Source: Amphiduros pacificus
Lineage: Eukaryota > Annelida > Polychaeta > Phyllodocida > Hesionidae
Length of the DNA stretch: 64,000 bases
Assembly: GCA_949316495.1 (NCBI GenBank)
Contig: OX439005.1
Location: 2,637,001-2,701,000, forward strand
Direction: 5' to 3'
Below, piece after piece: positions 9,821-29,159 of the stretch. A program made the position numbers and the translations under genes. How positions within the stretch are numbered: position 1 is the first letter of the stretch; each line of letters starts with the position of its first letter. The notes under the pieces were generated by a model. It was not told the DNA's origin and ran no database searches. It worked only from the letters and a program-made list of their open reading frames with translations.

Positions 9821-12800
9821 ATGATAATTGAACAATTCATTATCAGTCTCGCATACCAAAAAGACACGTTAAAAAACATTTTCTTTACACAAATATCAAA
9901 ACCTGATAACCCATCAGATTATTCTATCTCTGGTCGATTTCTTATTTTCAAAAATAAAATTTCTTTGAGAATAATTGATAATCTGAATGAATATTTCTCA
10001 TCTAGCAGTCGGGGCCCATGTGCTCCCCTGTATTGCTGGTTGCCGCCACGAGATGGCTCTGGCGAGTCTCCACCGGATTTCAATATTATCGCTCCAAATT
10101 CCTTTTCAAATTCATTGCCAAATTACAAGAAAGCACATGGGGTTAATCCACGACTGACCCCCGACCTGTTCTCACCATCCTTTCTTAGAAACTTACTGTA
10201 TCCACTCAGTAATGCTACGAATTGCTCGGGGCCGGCATCCCCGAGCTGTTCACGCCATCCTCGTGGTAGCACACAACGAGGAGTTTCACGGAAATACCCG
10301 AACCACAGTTTCCGGAACCACGAGAACAGACGAACGACCACCAATCGCTACCATTGTCTATCAGATCCGGAAACACCCGAATCACATCGGCTCGTGGAAA
10401 CACGTGGTCCGAACGTAAACATAAACAATGATAATACACATCCGTCTTCTGTTTTGACCAATCACGTCTCAGGGCCGGCTCCAACTACACGTGCTCGCTC
10501 TGCTCCACGTGGTCAGCCACGGATTGTAAATAAACAGCATTCTCGTATTAAAAATCCTAATAGAAACGGGAAGAAAACATTAAATATTGGATGTTGCAAC
10601 GTACAGAGCATATCTAGCAAGATCCTGCCAGTAAAAGATTATTTTACTGAGCATGACCTTGATGCCCTTTTCATGACTGAGACTTGGATGCATGACTCAA
10701 AATCTGACAAAGTCAAAAGTGAACTTAAAGAAGGGTCACTTGAATTTGAGTCCTTTCCTAGGATTGGTCGCACAGGGGGAGGATTAGGGATTTTATACAA
10801 ATCTGAACTCCCTTTCACAACCAATAGGGCCAACCAACCAGTAGTCACCACCATGGAGCTCATGGAGTCATCCATCACATTGAAGGGAAAAAAGATAGCA
10901 TTTGTGGTGATATACAGACCTGAACCATCTGATTGGAATAGATATACCTACTCTGAGTTCTATGATGAGTTCACCCAGTTGGTTGCACATTATGGTTCCT
11001 TTAGTCATGAGGTCATTTTCCTTGGTGACTACAACTTCCATGTCAACCTGCCCTTAAAGCCTGATGTCATTAAGTTTAATGACATCCTATCTACCTTTGA
11101 TCTAACACAATGGGTTCAGGAACCAACCCATAGGTTAGGGAACACCCTTGATCTAATCATGACCTTTAGGGGTAATAAGCTCCTGGAGAGTCATCTAGTA
11201 GATGAGTACTTATCTGATCATAAAATGATTAAGATTTACCTTGATATTATACCTCCTAAACCCCCCAAAAAATCTATCAAATTTAGGAATTTCAAGGGAT
11301 TAGATCTTGAATCCCTAAGAAGGGACATTAAATCCCTAACTGACAGAGACACAACTTGGGAACATTTATCCTTGGAGGACATGGTAAATCATTATGATAG
11401 GGAACTCACATCGCTCATGGATAAACATGCACCTATCAAAGTTGCCAAGGTCACCCAACGCAAACCTGTACCTTGGATGAGTGACCAATTAAAGCTGGAA
11501 AGATCTCTCAAGAGGAGGCTTGAGAGAAAAATGAGCAAGACTGGCTCTCAAATTGAGAAGGAGCTGTATAACTCTCAGAGGAACAAATACAACTCAATGC
11601 TTAAATCTGCTCAATCATCATATTTTTCCAACCTGGTTGAGGAAAACAAACATGACCCTAAAAAGCTCTTTAGAGTCATTGACACAGTCATGCATAAGAA
11701 AAAGGACACACCTATGCCCCAATCTGACGGCGAGATCACTCAAGCTGAGAAGTTCAACACATTCTTTCTTGAAAAAATAGAAAGAATCCGCTTGGACATT
11801 GATAACGCTCCAGCCTGCCAAACTTCGCCACCAGGTGACACTGCGAACAATAGTACTACATGTCTGGAAAGGTTCACACCCTTAACCATTGACGACGTAC
11901 GGAAATTGGTCAAAAGGTCTGCAAAGAAGTCATGTGACCTGGATCCAATTCCAACCTTGCTCTTACTTGACCTCTTAGATGACCTCCTACCAAGAATTAC
12001 TTCCATCATAAATAAATCATTGATGGAATCAGCAGTATCGGAAAATATGAAAATAGCCATCATAACACCCCTGCTGAAGAAACTGGGTCTAGAACTGGTT
12101 GAAAAAAACTATAGGTCTGTTTCCAACCTAACATTTGTCTCTAAACTAACTGAGAGGGCGGTTGCAGACCAACTAGTCCCCCATCTTGTAAGGAATGGTC
12201 TTACTGACAAGTTTCAATCAGCCTACAAAGAATATCACAGCACTGAAACCGCTTTGTTAAAAGTGCAAAATGATATCTTGGGTTGTCTAGACAATAGAAA
12301 GGCAGTTATCTTGCTGTTGCTCGACCTTTCCGCTGCCTTTGACACTATTGACCATCAAATCCTTTTGGACAGGCTGAGGGATAGATGCCACGTCAAAGGT
12401 CATGCACTCTCCTGGATTCGGTCATACCTAACGGACAGACAGCAATGTGTGAAGGTGGGGATCCACAGATCCCGTCTCAAATCCTTAAAATATGGGGTAC
12501 CCCAAGGCTCAGTCCTGGTTCCCATACTGTTCACCATTTACATGACACCCCTATCTGATATACTTGCCAAATATGGTCTGAGCTATCACATTTATGCAGA
12601 TGATACTCAGATCTACATCCCTGTTGACCACGCTTCTCCCCATCATGCGGATATGAGCAGACACAAACTGGAGGAGTGTGTCAGTGAAGTCAGAAACTTC
12701 CTCATATCAAACAAGATGAAGATAAATGATGGGAAAACTGATATGCTCATATGTACTGACAGGTACAGTACTACCACCCATAGCAGTATCCCAACCACAA

Positions 12801-13465
12801 TCAGAGTGGGTGACTCTGATATTGTTTCTAGTCAGTCAGTTGTTGACCTTGGTATCACATTTGATTCCAACATGGACATGAAGGCCCAGATCAGGAAAAT
12901 GTGTCAGAAGGGCTATTATCACATCAGGAACTTGGCGGCCATCAGACATTGTCTAGACGAGAAGACCACGGTAACACTTACCCATGCTTTTGTTACATCC
13001 ACCCTTGACTATGGTAATGGTCTTCTGGCGGGTCTTCCTAAAACTGACATCAGGAAACTGCAATACCTCCAAAACTCTGCAGCACGGGTAGTTGGAAAAA
13101 TCAGGAAATTTGATCACATTTCAGGAAAATTAAGGGAACTGCACTGGCTTCCCTTTCACGCGAGAATTGATTTTAAAATTCTTCTATTAACCTGGAAAGC
13201 CCTTAATGGTAAGGCTCCGCCTTACTTACGTGATCTACTCCTGATTAAGGAAGGTGAACGCTGTCTAAGATCCAACGATGGCACCCACCTACAGGTACCT
13301 AATACCAGGCTAAGGACAGTAGGTGACAGGGCCTTCTCATCTGTAGGTCAGCGACTATGGAATTCCTTGCCTACTAATATTAGGACAAGTACTTCAGTCT
13401 CCTCGTTTAAGAGTAGGCTGAAAACTCATCTCTTCAGGATGCATGTCCTGAACTCAGCGCTATGA
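9821..13465 (+). CDS. LINE ORF2-like polyprotein, uninterrupted
   Basis: A 1214-residue product of a non-LTR retrotransposon, probably of the Jockey/CR1/L2 group. Residues 1-250 are Ser-, Pro- and Arg-rich with no domain I recognise. Residues 254-476 form an exonuclease-endonuclease-phosphatase domain that nicks the target: NVQS near 260, ETW at 287, GDYNF at 402-406 and SDH at 465-467 supply the catalytic residues. Residues 755 to about 1010 are the reverse transcriptase: LDLSAAFD near 834-841, PQGS at 894-897 and YADD at 925-928. The C-terminal region has the HWLPFHARIDFK signature. There are no stops or frameshifts, so the copy is young and possibly active. One oddity: PQGSVLVP carries Val where Gly is usual. 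The first Met at 9821 is simply the first in frame; the natural start could lie further in. Confidence 0.93.
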   Translation: MIIEQFIISLAYQKDTLKNIFFTQISKPDNPSDYSISGRFLIFKNKISLRIIDNLNEYFSSSSRGPCAPLYCWLPPRDGSGESPPDFNIIAPNSFSNSLPNYKKAHGVNPRLTPDLFSPSFLRNLLYPLSNATNCSGPASPSCSRHPRGSTQRGVSRKYPNHSFRNHENRRTTTNRYHCLSDPETPESHRLVETRGPNVNINNDNTHPSSVLTNHVSGPAPTTRARSAPRGQPRIVNKQHSRIKNPNRNGKKTLNIGCCNVQSISSKILPVKDYFTEHDLDALFMTETWMHDSKSDKVKSELKEGSLEFESFPRIGRTGGGLGILYKSELPFTTNRANQPVVTTMELMESSITLKGKKIAFVVIYRPEPSDWNRYTYSEFYDEFTQLVAHYGSFSHEVIFLGDYNFHVNLPLKPDVIKFNDILSTFDLTQWVQEPTHRLGNTLDLIMTFRGNKLLESHLVDEYLSDHKMIKIYLDIIPPKPPKKSIKFRNFKGLDLESLRRDIKSLTDRDTTWEHLSLEDMVNHYDRELTSLMDKHAPIKVAKVTQRKPVPWMSDQLKLERSLKRRLERKMSKTGSQIEKELYNSQRNKYNSMLKSAQSSYFSNLVEENKHDPKKLFRVIDTVMHKKKDTPMPQSDGEITQAEKFNTFFLEKIERIRLDIDNAPACQTSPPGDTANNSTTCLERFTPLTIDDVRKLVKRSAKKSCDLDPIPTLLLLDLLDDLLPRITSIINKSLMESAVSENMKIAIITPLLKKLGLELVEKNYRSVSNLTFVSKLTERAVADQLVPHLVRNGLTDKFQSAYKEYHSTETALLKVQNDILGCLDNRKAVILLLLDLSAAFDTIDHQILLDRLRDRCHVKGHALSWIRSYLTDRQQCVKVGIHRSRLKSLKYGVPQGSVLVPILFTIYMTPLSDILAKYGLSYHIYADDTQIYIPVDHASPHHADMSRHKLEECVSEVRNFLISNKMKINDGKTDMLICTDRYSTTTHSSIPTTIRVGDSDIVSSQSVVDLGITFDSNMDMKAQIRKMCQKGYYHIRNLAAIRHCLDEKTTVTLTHAFVTSTLDYGNGLLAGLPKTDIRKLQYLQNSAARVVGKIRKFDHISGKLRELHWLPFHARIDFKILLLTWKALNGKAPPYLRDLLLIKEGERCLRSNDGTHLQVPNTRLRTVGDRAFSSVGQRLWNSLPTNIRTSTSVSSFKSRLKTHLFRMHVLNSAL

Positions 13466-13519
13466 ACAGACTTGTCTGGTATCAGCGCTATAAAAATTTT
13501 ATTATTATTATTATTATTA
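13466..13519 (+). mobile_element. LINE 3' tail with hairpin and (ATT)n
   Basis: The 3' untranslated region of the LINE is only about 54 bp. GAACAGACTTGTCTGG contains the inverted pair CAGAC/GTCTG, an outer AGCGCTA/TAGCGCT-like pair brackets it, and a (TTA)n run ends the element. The same tail ends other LINE remnants in the window. It is probably the structure recognised by the reverse transcriptase. Confidence 0.85.
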
Positions 13520-14887
13520 CCACCTGCAGAATTGAAAGTGTTAAACATCGCACATGGACTCAAACTATGATTGAAAACTAGAATACAGTGCTTTACAGTG
13601 GGTTCTTTGTATGTATGATATTTTCCACGTTTCAACCCTCTCATTAATATTAGACAGGTGTGGGAACAAAATAGTGGGGGGGCAATTCAGTCTTTATCTT
13701 GATGATGGAATGTTTTATATCTGTATGATAATTCATGTTTGTTAGTTCAAGGATTTAACCAAAAAAATCAAACATTCCCAAGCTAGCTTATGATTGTATG
13801 GGTAATATCCTAATAATATTATGATAAACCTTAAAAAGTGATTGTTTTCGAAATACATTTTATTGACAGAAAAGTGATTGAAGCTTTTTATGTCCTAGGT
13901 CTATTGTCTGAAACCAAATCCGTTATAATTTGGTTTGTTGATTTAAAAGATTAGGTCTAAATGTTATCTTGAATACTCAACATTGTCATCAGTATCATTG
14001 CTTCAGGTCAGCTTGAATTGAAGAATGACTATTATATAGGTTAAGACAAATCCACCAATCTGAAAGTATAGATAGAGTATAGATGTGATATAATCTTGCA
14101 TAATAAATTTGTGAATTACATGAAAAATAATTGTTAAAATGTATTTAGTAATTTTGCTGTTTCACTGATACCATGGCAACCTCATGGCAACAATATATTG
14201 TAATTATTAAACAAAATAATTACTGTTTGTACAAAAAAGCAATGCTCAAAATGCAAAAAAAAATTCTCTTTAAAGTTAAGAATGTAAATTGAATGTTTAG
14301 TTATGTGTCTATATTAGTTAATTAAGGCGTGTGGAGTACTTAATGGTCGTTTTTAATCTTTCACATCAATCATATTTCTAACAGTGTAAAAAGAAAATTG
14401 ATTTATACATACAGCAATGGAATTCAATTGCCACATAATTCTCAGCAAAGAATGGTTTTTATACCATATTTGGGAAGGGTAAGTTGCATTTTTGTTATTT
14501 CTATATAATTATTTACAGTGATTAAAGTACGACATGTGACCAATGACACATCGGACGAGACAAAAATAAGTTCAGGTGAAAGAAATAAAGAAATTTGTTA
14601 AATTTTACTGTTACATTATCAAGTCCTTACCCTAAAAATTAAAGCATTTTCTTCCGAAAGTAATAAAGAATGATTACTTCAATGTGATAATATTTTGCTG
14701 AGTTTTATTGTTACATTTTCAAGTCCTTAGAGATATGGAATTAGGATTGTATAGCACTCACCACAGATGATTGATCTATTGTGATGTTTTGTATTTGAAG
14801 ATTCTGCAATTCATTAAACACGGAATGAGCCTGCAAAAAGAGTTATGTTTTTTGTAATATGTGGTTCACTCCCTATTTTTCCTAGTT
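13520..14887. other. non-coding stretch, nothing recognised
   Basis: AT-rich DNA with frequent stops on both strands. No exon, RNA gene or repeat family could be supported. Confidence 0.6.
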
Positions 14888-15423
14888 ATTGGCTATGGTC
14901 AAATTGTTGATTGGTTATGGTCAAATTGTTGATTGGTTATGGTCAAATTGTTGATTGGCTATGATCAAATTGTTGATTGGCTATGGTCAAATTGTTGATT
15001 GGCTATGATCAAATTGTTGATTGGCTATGGTCAAATTGTTGATTGGCTATGGTCAAATTGTTGATTGGCTATGGTCAAATTGTTGATTGGTTATGATCAA
15101 ATTGTTGATTGGCTATGGTCAAATTGTTGATTGGTTATGGTCAAATTGTTGATTGGTTATGGTCAAATTGTTGATTGGCTATGGTCAAATTGTTGATTGG
15201 CTATGGTCAAATTGTTGATTGGTTATGATCAAATTGTTGATTGGCTATGGTCAAATTGTTGATTGGTTATGGTCAAATTGTTGATTGGTTATGGTCAAAT
15301 TGTTGATTGGCTATGATCAAATTGTTGATTGGCTATGGTCAAATTGTTGATTGGTTATGGTCAAATTGTTGATTGGTTATGGTCAAATTGTTGATTGGCT
15401 ATGGTCAAATTGTTGATTGGCTA
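14888..15423. repeat. 22-bp minisatellite
   Basis: About 24 copies of ATTGGCTATGGTCAAATTGT plus TG. Variants GGTTATGG and CTATGATC alternate, giving a visible multi-unit pattern. An inverted fragment of the same array lies 107 bp to the right. Confidence 0.96.
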
Positions 15424-15530
15424 CACTTGCTGAGGGGAAACAGCATTTTACAATTTCATTTAAAAGATTCGACTGCTGTGATTAGTCCATAAACCGGATG
15501 TATTACGGTGCTCATAGTATTATTAATAAA

Positions 15531-15582
15531 ATTTGACCATAACCAATCAACAATTTGACCATAGCCAATCAACAATTTGACC
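15531..15582. repeat. inverted fragment of the 22-bp array
   Basis: About 2.4 units of the array at 14888-15423 in the opposite orientation (CAACAATTTGACCATAGCC). Together they form an inverted repeat with a spacer of 107 bp. Confidence 0.9.
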
Positions 15583-16011
15583 AAACCGTGGATACAAGTT
15601 AGCATATTCCATCATGCTTTTAAAGGCATGTATGTGATTTGAAAAAAACTTGAAAATTGCAGATGTATTACGAGTGCATTGTATAATCCAAAGACAAAAT
15701 GTTATTCTTTTGATTTTATCATCAATGGTATTCACGAAGAATGGATTTTCAATTACTGTGCTTGTTATGCCTGCGCGGTCAAAATTGCCCCAGAGAAGAA
15801 TATGTGTGGTCAGGCTAGCAGCTCTTATTGCTTTCTGCTTGAAGGTCATTTGCTTACTTCTTGCATTTTCAAATGTAGCAGCTCTGTTGTAAAAACCTCC
15901 AAATATCTGCATGCTGAAACATAACGGCATCAGTGATTCCAACATTCTAGGCACTGGTTTGTATGTTTGTTTTGGGGTTTTACATCACTTTCAACAGTAT
16001 TTCAGTCATTT

Positions 16012-17028
16012 CAGTCATTTTTTTGGGACCTTTACTATTTACAGCATATATGGAGCCTTTATCAGATATTATTGGTAACTATGGTCTCAAGCATCATATC
16101 TATGCTGATGACACGCAATTGTACATCACCATTGATCCCAAATCTGAAGAAACTAGAGATAAGTCTTGCAAAGAGTTGGAAAATTGTATTATAGAGGTTA
16201 AAAAATTCCTAATAGAGAATAAGATGAAGATAAATGATGGAAAAACAGAAATGCTTTTATGTGGTAAAAGCTGTGAATTCAGAAGAAAAAATGTACCTAA
16301 AGAAATTCTAGTAGGAGAAACTAAAATTCCTAGATCAAATACTGTTAAGGATCTAGGGGTTATTCTAGATCAAGAACTATCTATGAAATCACAAATCAAA
16401 AAAATGTGTAAAAATGGTTTCTTTCATGTAAAAAATTTATCAAGAGTAAGAAATTGTTTGGATGAAAAAACTGCCAACACTCTTGCTCATGCATTTGTTA
16501 CCTCTACCCTTGACTATGGAAATTCACTTCTAGCTGGTTTACCTGAGTGTGAATTAGCCAAACTACAAAAAATTACAGAACGCTGCAGCCAGGGTAGTGG
16601 GGAAACTTAAAAAGAGAGATCATATCACACAAAAACTTATGGAACTCCACTGGTTGCCTGTAAAGGCTAGGATTGATTTCAAAATATCTTTACTGACATG
16701 GAAGGTGCAAAATGGCTTTGCCCCAAAATACCTATCTAAGTTATTAGAGTATAAACAGCTAGGCATGGGACTGCGATCTAATGATAAGAATGAATACGTA
16801 GTACCTATGACTAATATGAAATCGTATGGCGATAGGGCTTTCATGGTATATGCGCCAAAGAATTGGAATGCCCTGCCCCTTGAAGTGAAAAACTGCAAAA
16901 CTGTTGAAACTTTCAAAAAGAAACTTAAAACATTTTTATATAGAAAGCACTATCTTAATAAAGCGCTTTGAGCAGACCTGGTCTGATATAGCGCTATATA
17001 AATCGTTATTATTATTATTATTATTATT
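16012..17028 (+). mobile_element. 5'-truncated LINE nested in the SINE
   Basis: About 1 kb of the 3' end of a LINE related to the one at 9821. It begins inside the PQGSV-LGP motif of the reverse transcriptase and ends with the family hairpin tail and a (TTA)n run at 17005-17030. ATTTC at 16008-16012 and 17029-17033 may be a 5-bp target duplication. Confidence 0.88.
16020..16971 (+). pseudogene. LINE reverse transcriptase remnant, frameshifted
   Basis: The first frame (16020-16610) gives the palm with HIYADDTQLYI, MKINDGKTEMLL and LDYGNSLLAGLP. Translation shifts near 16580-16600, and the continuation up to 16971 lies in another frame: GKLKKRDHITQKLMELHW, then a C-terminal region matching the intact LINE at 9821. 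One frameshift and the missing 5' half make it inactive. It is recognisably the same clade as the intact LINE but clearly a different subfamily. Confidence 0.88.
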
Positions 17029-17303
17029 ATTTCGTGATGAGACCTACTTGTAGCAGATATAGTGCTGCCTCACCGAATTGTCATGTCGCAGGTCCTTGAC
17101 ATGACAACTCACCCGGTCACAGATTGACAAGGACAACGGGTTAACCCTTTAGGCCCGGGCCTCAGCTCATATGGGAAATTTTATCATGAGTTCAATCTCG
17201 TCATGGCCAGGGTTCGAACCCACGATCACCACATAGGAACTGGTGCTAATAAGCTGGCGCTCTAACCAACTGCGCCACGGCCCGTGGCCCTAGGCACTGG
17301 TTT

Positions 17304-17446
17304 TCTTCGTTTCGTTTCAACATCATCTATCCAGCCATTTGCTGCTTCGCTGTCATTTTTTTGGCAAATAGGTACAACTTTAATTTCCAAGTTGAATGTT
17401 TTAATGAGGTACATATTTTAGGTGATTCTCTCCGTGATTATGTTAA
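17304..17446. other. short spacer, nothing recognised
   Basis: Spacer between the SINE copy and the next inverted-end element. Confidence 0.5.
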
Positions 17447-17452
17447 ACCTGA

Positions 17453-17868
17453 GGGGCCCCCATAGGGGGGGTATGAAAAACCCAATAATCCCCCTTTTTT
17501 TACCTAAAAATCCAAAAATCCTTATCTTTTGTAGCCAAAAATCCTTAAATATTTTTCCCCTCAAATCTAAAAATCCAAAAGTATAAAACAAAAAATCCTA
17601 AAATATGTTTACATTTAGTACAAATTTATTTGGCAATGAATTACATAACATGCATGATATAACATGATATTTAGTGTTTCACACAGGTCATGCCACATTA
17701 CAAAATGTACTTAAAAATATCCTAAAATCCAATTATCTTATTAAAAATCCATTAATCCTAAACACTTTCCTCAAAATCCAAAAATCCCAGATATTTCACC
17801 CCAAAAATCCAATAATCCCTCTTTTTTAGGCCAAAAATCCAATAATCCTAAAACCCTATGGGGGCCCC
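17453..17868. mobile_element. MITE with GGGGCCCCCATAGGG ends
   Basis: A 416-bp element with 15-bp perfect inverted ends and a 6-bp flanking duplication ACCTGA (17447-17452 and 17869-17874). The interior is a degenerate series of a phrase like CCAAAAATCC. The superfamily cannot be told from this. Confidence 0.8.
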
Positions 17869-18699
17869 ACCTGATCAGTAAATGATACAGAGATGCTGCT
17901 GGGTTAGTTTGGTGCCTCTTTATTTGGCCTCAATCAGGACCTTTACCAATGGGGGTTTTACCAAGGGAGGATTGGGGGATTTATCTTGCAGAAAAGCATT
18001 GTGAATTAAACACTTGGAATGAAACAGCAGACAATCGTGCAGTTTGCAAGATCATAGAATTTGTCCTTTTGTACAAGGACTGAACGTCAGAGATGACTGA
18101 ATATGTACTGAACTTCAGAGATGACTGAATATGTACTGAACGTCAGAGATGACTGAATATGGAAGAATACCTGAAGATTCAGGACATTCTCGCATCAACC
18201 TAGGTCGTATTTCCAGGAGATCTGTATGATATTTGACAGAAATGATGTACAAATTTTCACACCAATTCCTGTTGTCTCTCTTCATACTTTTTTCACATCA
18301 GAATAACATATATTCATATATAATAGACCCAACTGTACATCATTTAACTTCTAATCTTGAACTTCCTGTTGCCATGAGGCCAGGAGTTGAACATTTTTAT
18401 TTTGGACCTCTGCAGCCGATTTTTGTCAATTTGATGTTTCAAATTAGGTTAAAAAGTAGTTAGGCATATGCTCAAATTTAAAGGTTATGATCCATACAAT
18501 GCTAAGATAGCTTTTTTTTAGAAACTGTAAACCTCACCTAATGATTCTTGAAATACATCTTACAAATTTGGTCAGGACAAAATGGCGATTGGGTGGTGGA
18601 ACACTCTGTAAATAAGATTTTGTGCCCCCAGCTGTTGTTTAATTGCTCATAATATTTGCAATGACCTAAAAGACATTATTATCACATCCAACTCACCCA

Positions 18700-18912
18700 G
18701 CGCATGATTGAAGGATTGAATAGTACAGAACAAATATCCACACTTCAAGGTCATGAAAGTAAAATTAACAAGTATACATGGATTAAAAATGTTCTCATCT
18801 ACATGTAAGGTTGTGAGTTCAGTTATTGCCCCTTTAGTTGTATATGATAGAAGGGAGAATTGACATTGCGATGATCGCACAATCTCAGCATTAGTAGCTT
18901 TTCAGATTCCCT
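18700..18912 (+). repeat. dispersed repeat A, copy 1
   Basis: About 200 bp similar to 48590-48780 in the same orientation: shared GTACAGAACA, an AAGGT-ATG block, TTGTATATGA and CTTTTCAGATTCC in the same order. The copies are diverged and I did not recognise a family. Confidence 0.55.
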
Positions 18913-19559
18913 ATGGTCCAAAGCACAAATTACCCTCAGAAATTCATAGAAATCTATGGGACCCCCCTTAAACCCGTATACCAAATTTGGTTACCTTTGA
19001 ATTGGCCTGCGCCAGTTATTTTTCACTTCAAATATTAGGATTCATTTTATTTAATTATTGAAATATAAAAGTGTGAGTGGTGCCATCTTGCTACAGTCAC
19101 TCGCGCCGAGGAAACGCTTTTTAAATAACATCATGGGACCCCCCCTCAACCCGCACACCCGTGACCTTTGAATTGACCTGCTCTTGTTTTATTTACCCTT
19201 GTTTAAATAATATTTTGGTTTTTTATAATTATTATAATTTCCTTCCACATAAAATGGCACAAAATCCAGCACGGTGAAATTTGGAACACAATTTTGGAAA
19301 TATGACATGTTGACATAGTCTACTATAATTGTTTTATATAAGAAACAAAATTGAATAATGAACTGTGAATAGTGAATAAGTAACAAAGTTCACACCCATC
19401 CACTTTATATAATTGTCTGGGGAGGATGAAAAGACTGGCCATAAAATTGACTATCATTCAAGAAAAATTACATTGCCTTGTAATGTCTTGTAATAGACGA
19501 AAATATTTTCCAATGGAATATTATTTACTCTCAAGTTCATTTCACATCATAGGTTAAAA

Positions 19560-19760
19560 TACATTATTTCAACATTATTTCAGTCATTATATGACGAGAC
19601 CAACTCATACCAGATATAGTGCTGCCTCACTGAATTGTCCTGGACATAACAATCCACCAATTCAAAGATTTACATGAATTAACACTTCAGGCGCAAACAT
19701 TAGCTCAACATTATTTCAGTCATTTTGTATTGAGACCTAGGCATGAATCTTAGCTCATTT
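19560..19760 (-). mobile_element. decayed SINE fragments
   Basis: Sequence matching the 3' body of the tRNA-derived SINE (ATTATTTCAGTCATT, GATATAGTGCTGCCTCACTG) on the minus strand, with a second partial piece from about 19703. The tRNA head is missing and no duplication is visible. Older than the other copies. Confidence 0.75.
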
Positions 19761-20775
19761 GAAAAAAATTTGTTTTTTTTTTAAACTTATATTTGCATTT
19801 GTGTATATCCATTTTTGATCAAATAGTGTCCAATGACAAACACTGCCCTCTGATAGAGGTTTGCTACTGTGACATCTGGTGGACTAAAATTGTGTAAATC
19901 ATAGACTTGCACTACTTGTGTGTGCTATTGTATGAATGACTAGTCTGTATTTTGCATCTCTGATATCATGACAGTAAAATTATGAATTTAATGGAGGAAA
20001 GAAAAAATGTAAGCAGGGATTAGAAAATGGAATAGTGTTGCGTCTATAGGAAAAACCTTTATTAATTTTTTTAGCAAATAGTGCATTTATACATATTGTG
20101 CTTGGGGCAAAATCATTTGTGATCGTGATAGGCAAGTTATGAAAGCACTGAAACTAAGATGGTTGACATTTGGTTGAACACTGCTTTAAGAGATAACATA
20201 TAATGTGGAAGATTAGAATAGATTAAATTCATTTGAGTAAAGTCTCAATATATATATATATATATATTAGTATTATTGTCGTAGATGAGGCAATCGACCA
20301 AACACCCTGTCACAAGTAAGGTGGCAATATACTAATTACCAGAACAAATAATGTGATGATAAAGTGTGCGTATTAAACATGTTGTTTATCACCGTACTGA
20401 AATCATAATTTTGTAATGTTTTTTTTCAAATGTTATGATCATTTTGCCAATGAGCCACTTGGTCTGACTGTTATAGAAGTTTGAGGCATTATTGGTTTCT
20501 AGTCATATAAACATAAAACATAAGAAAAAAATCTGAGATATGATTCTGTGACCTTTTTATTCATAATTTGATACAATTAGCCAATAAAATAATGGCAAAC
20601 AAAATATCACAGTCAACAAATCACTTCACAGTTTCTACCCATAATGATTTTGATATTTGAATATAGTGAATAATGTAATAATAATGATATTTGATTTAAG
20701 TAATATTTTTACACCACCAATGATTAATGTTGTATTACGCTCAATGACCTATGATATTAATAATGATATTTTGAT

Positions 20776-21153
20776 ATGATAGATTCTCTATGTTTCGTCC
20801 TTTCAGCAGGATGTCTTGATTTGTTAGATTCTCTATGCTTTGTCCTTTCCTGTCCAGGATGTCTTAATTTGTTAGATTTTCTATGCTTTTTCCTTTCAGC
20901 AGGATGTCTTGATTTGTTAGATTCGATATGCTTTGTCCTTTCAGCAGGATGTCTTAATTTGTTAGATTCTCTATGCTTTGTCCTTTCAGCAGGATGTCTT
21001 AATTTGTTAGATTCTCTATGCTTTGTCCTTTCAGCAGGATGTCTTAATTTGTTAAATTCTCTATGCTATGTCCTTTCATCAGCAGGATGTCTTAATTTGT
21101 TAAATTCTCGATGCTTTGTCCTTTCAGCAGGATGTCTTGATTAGTTAGATTCT

Positions 21154-21160
<7 letters not shown>
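20776..21160. repeat. 45-bp minisatellite at the 3' end of the mARC-like gene
   Basis: About 8.5 units of 45 bp containing CAGCAGGATGTCTTAATTTG. The rightmost unit overlaps the last codons and the stop codon of the mARC-like gene, so the rest of the array lies in its probable 3' untranslated region. Some units are 2-4 bases longer or shorter. The long plus-strand open frame across it is an artefact of 45 being divisible by 3. Confidence 0.95.

Positions 21161-29159
<7,999 letters not shown>

Larger units (their letters stand above)
15961..17289 (-). mobile_element. tRNA-derived SINE, copy 3, split by a LINE
   Basis: The SINE body lies at 15961 to about 16011 and at about 17029-17289, with the tRNA-like head at the right end. 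The whole unit is flanked by the 14-bp duplication CTAGGCACTGGTTT at 15947-15960 and 17290-17303. A 5'-truncated LINE sits inside it, so the SINE inserted first. Confidence 0.9.
17875..20775. other. non-coding stretch with old repeats
   Basis: No gene recognised. It contains a dispersed repeat (18700-18912), a direct repeat of a GGGACCCCCC-containing phrase (about 18958 and 19135), a decayed SINE (19560-19760) and a (TA)n run near 20250. AATAAA on the minus strand near 20553 could serve as a poly(A) signal for the mARC-like gene to the right. Confidence 0.55.

Noticed and set aside
10123-12063. Antisense and overlapping open frames within the LINE
   Set aside because: Short frames with no homology, all overlapping the supported 1214-codon frame.
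15547-15954. 135-codon minus-strand open frame
   Set aside because: It begins in the flank of a SINE duplication and ends in the inverted 22-bp repeat, and no family resemblance is visible.
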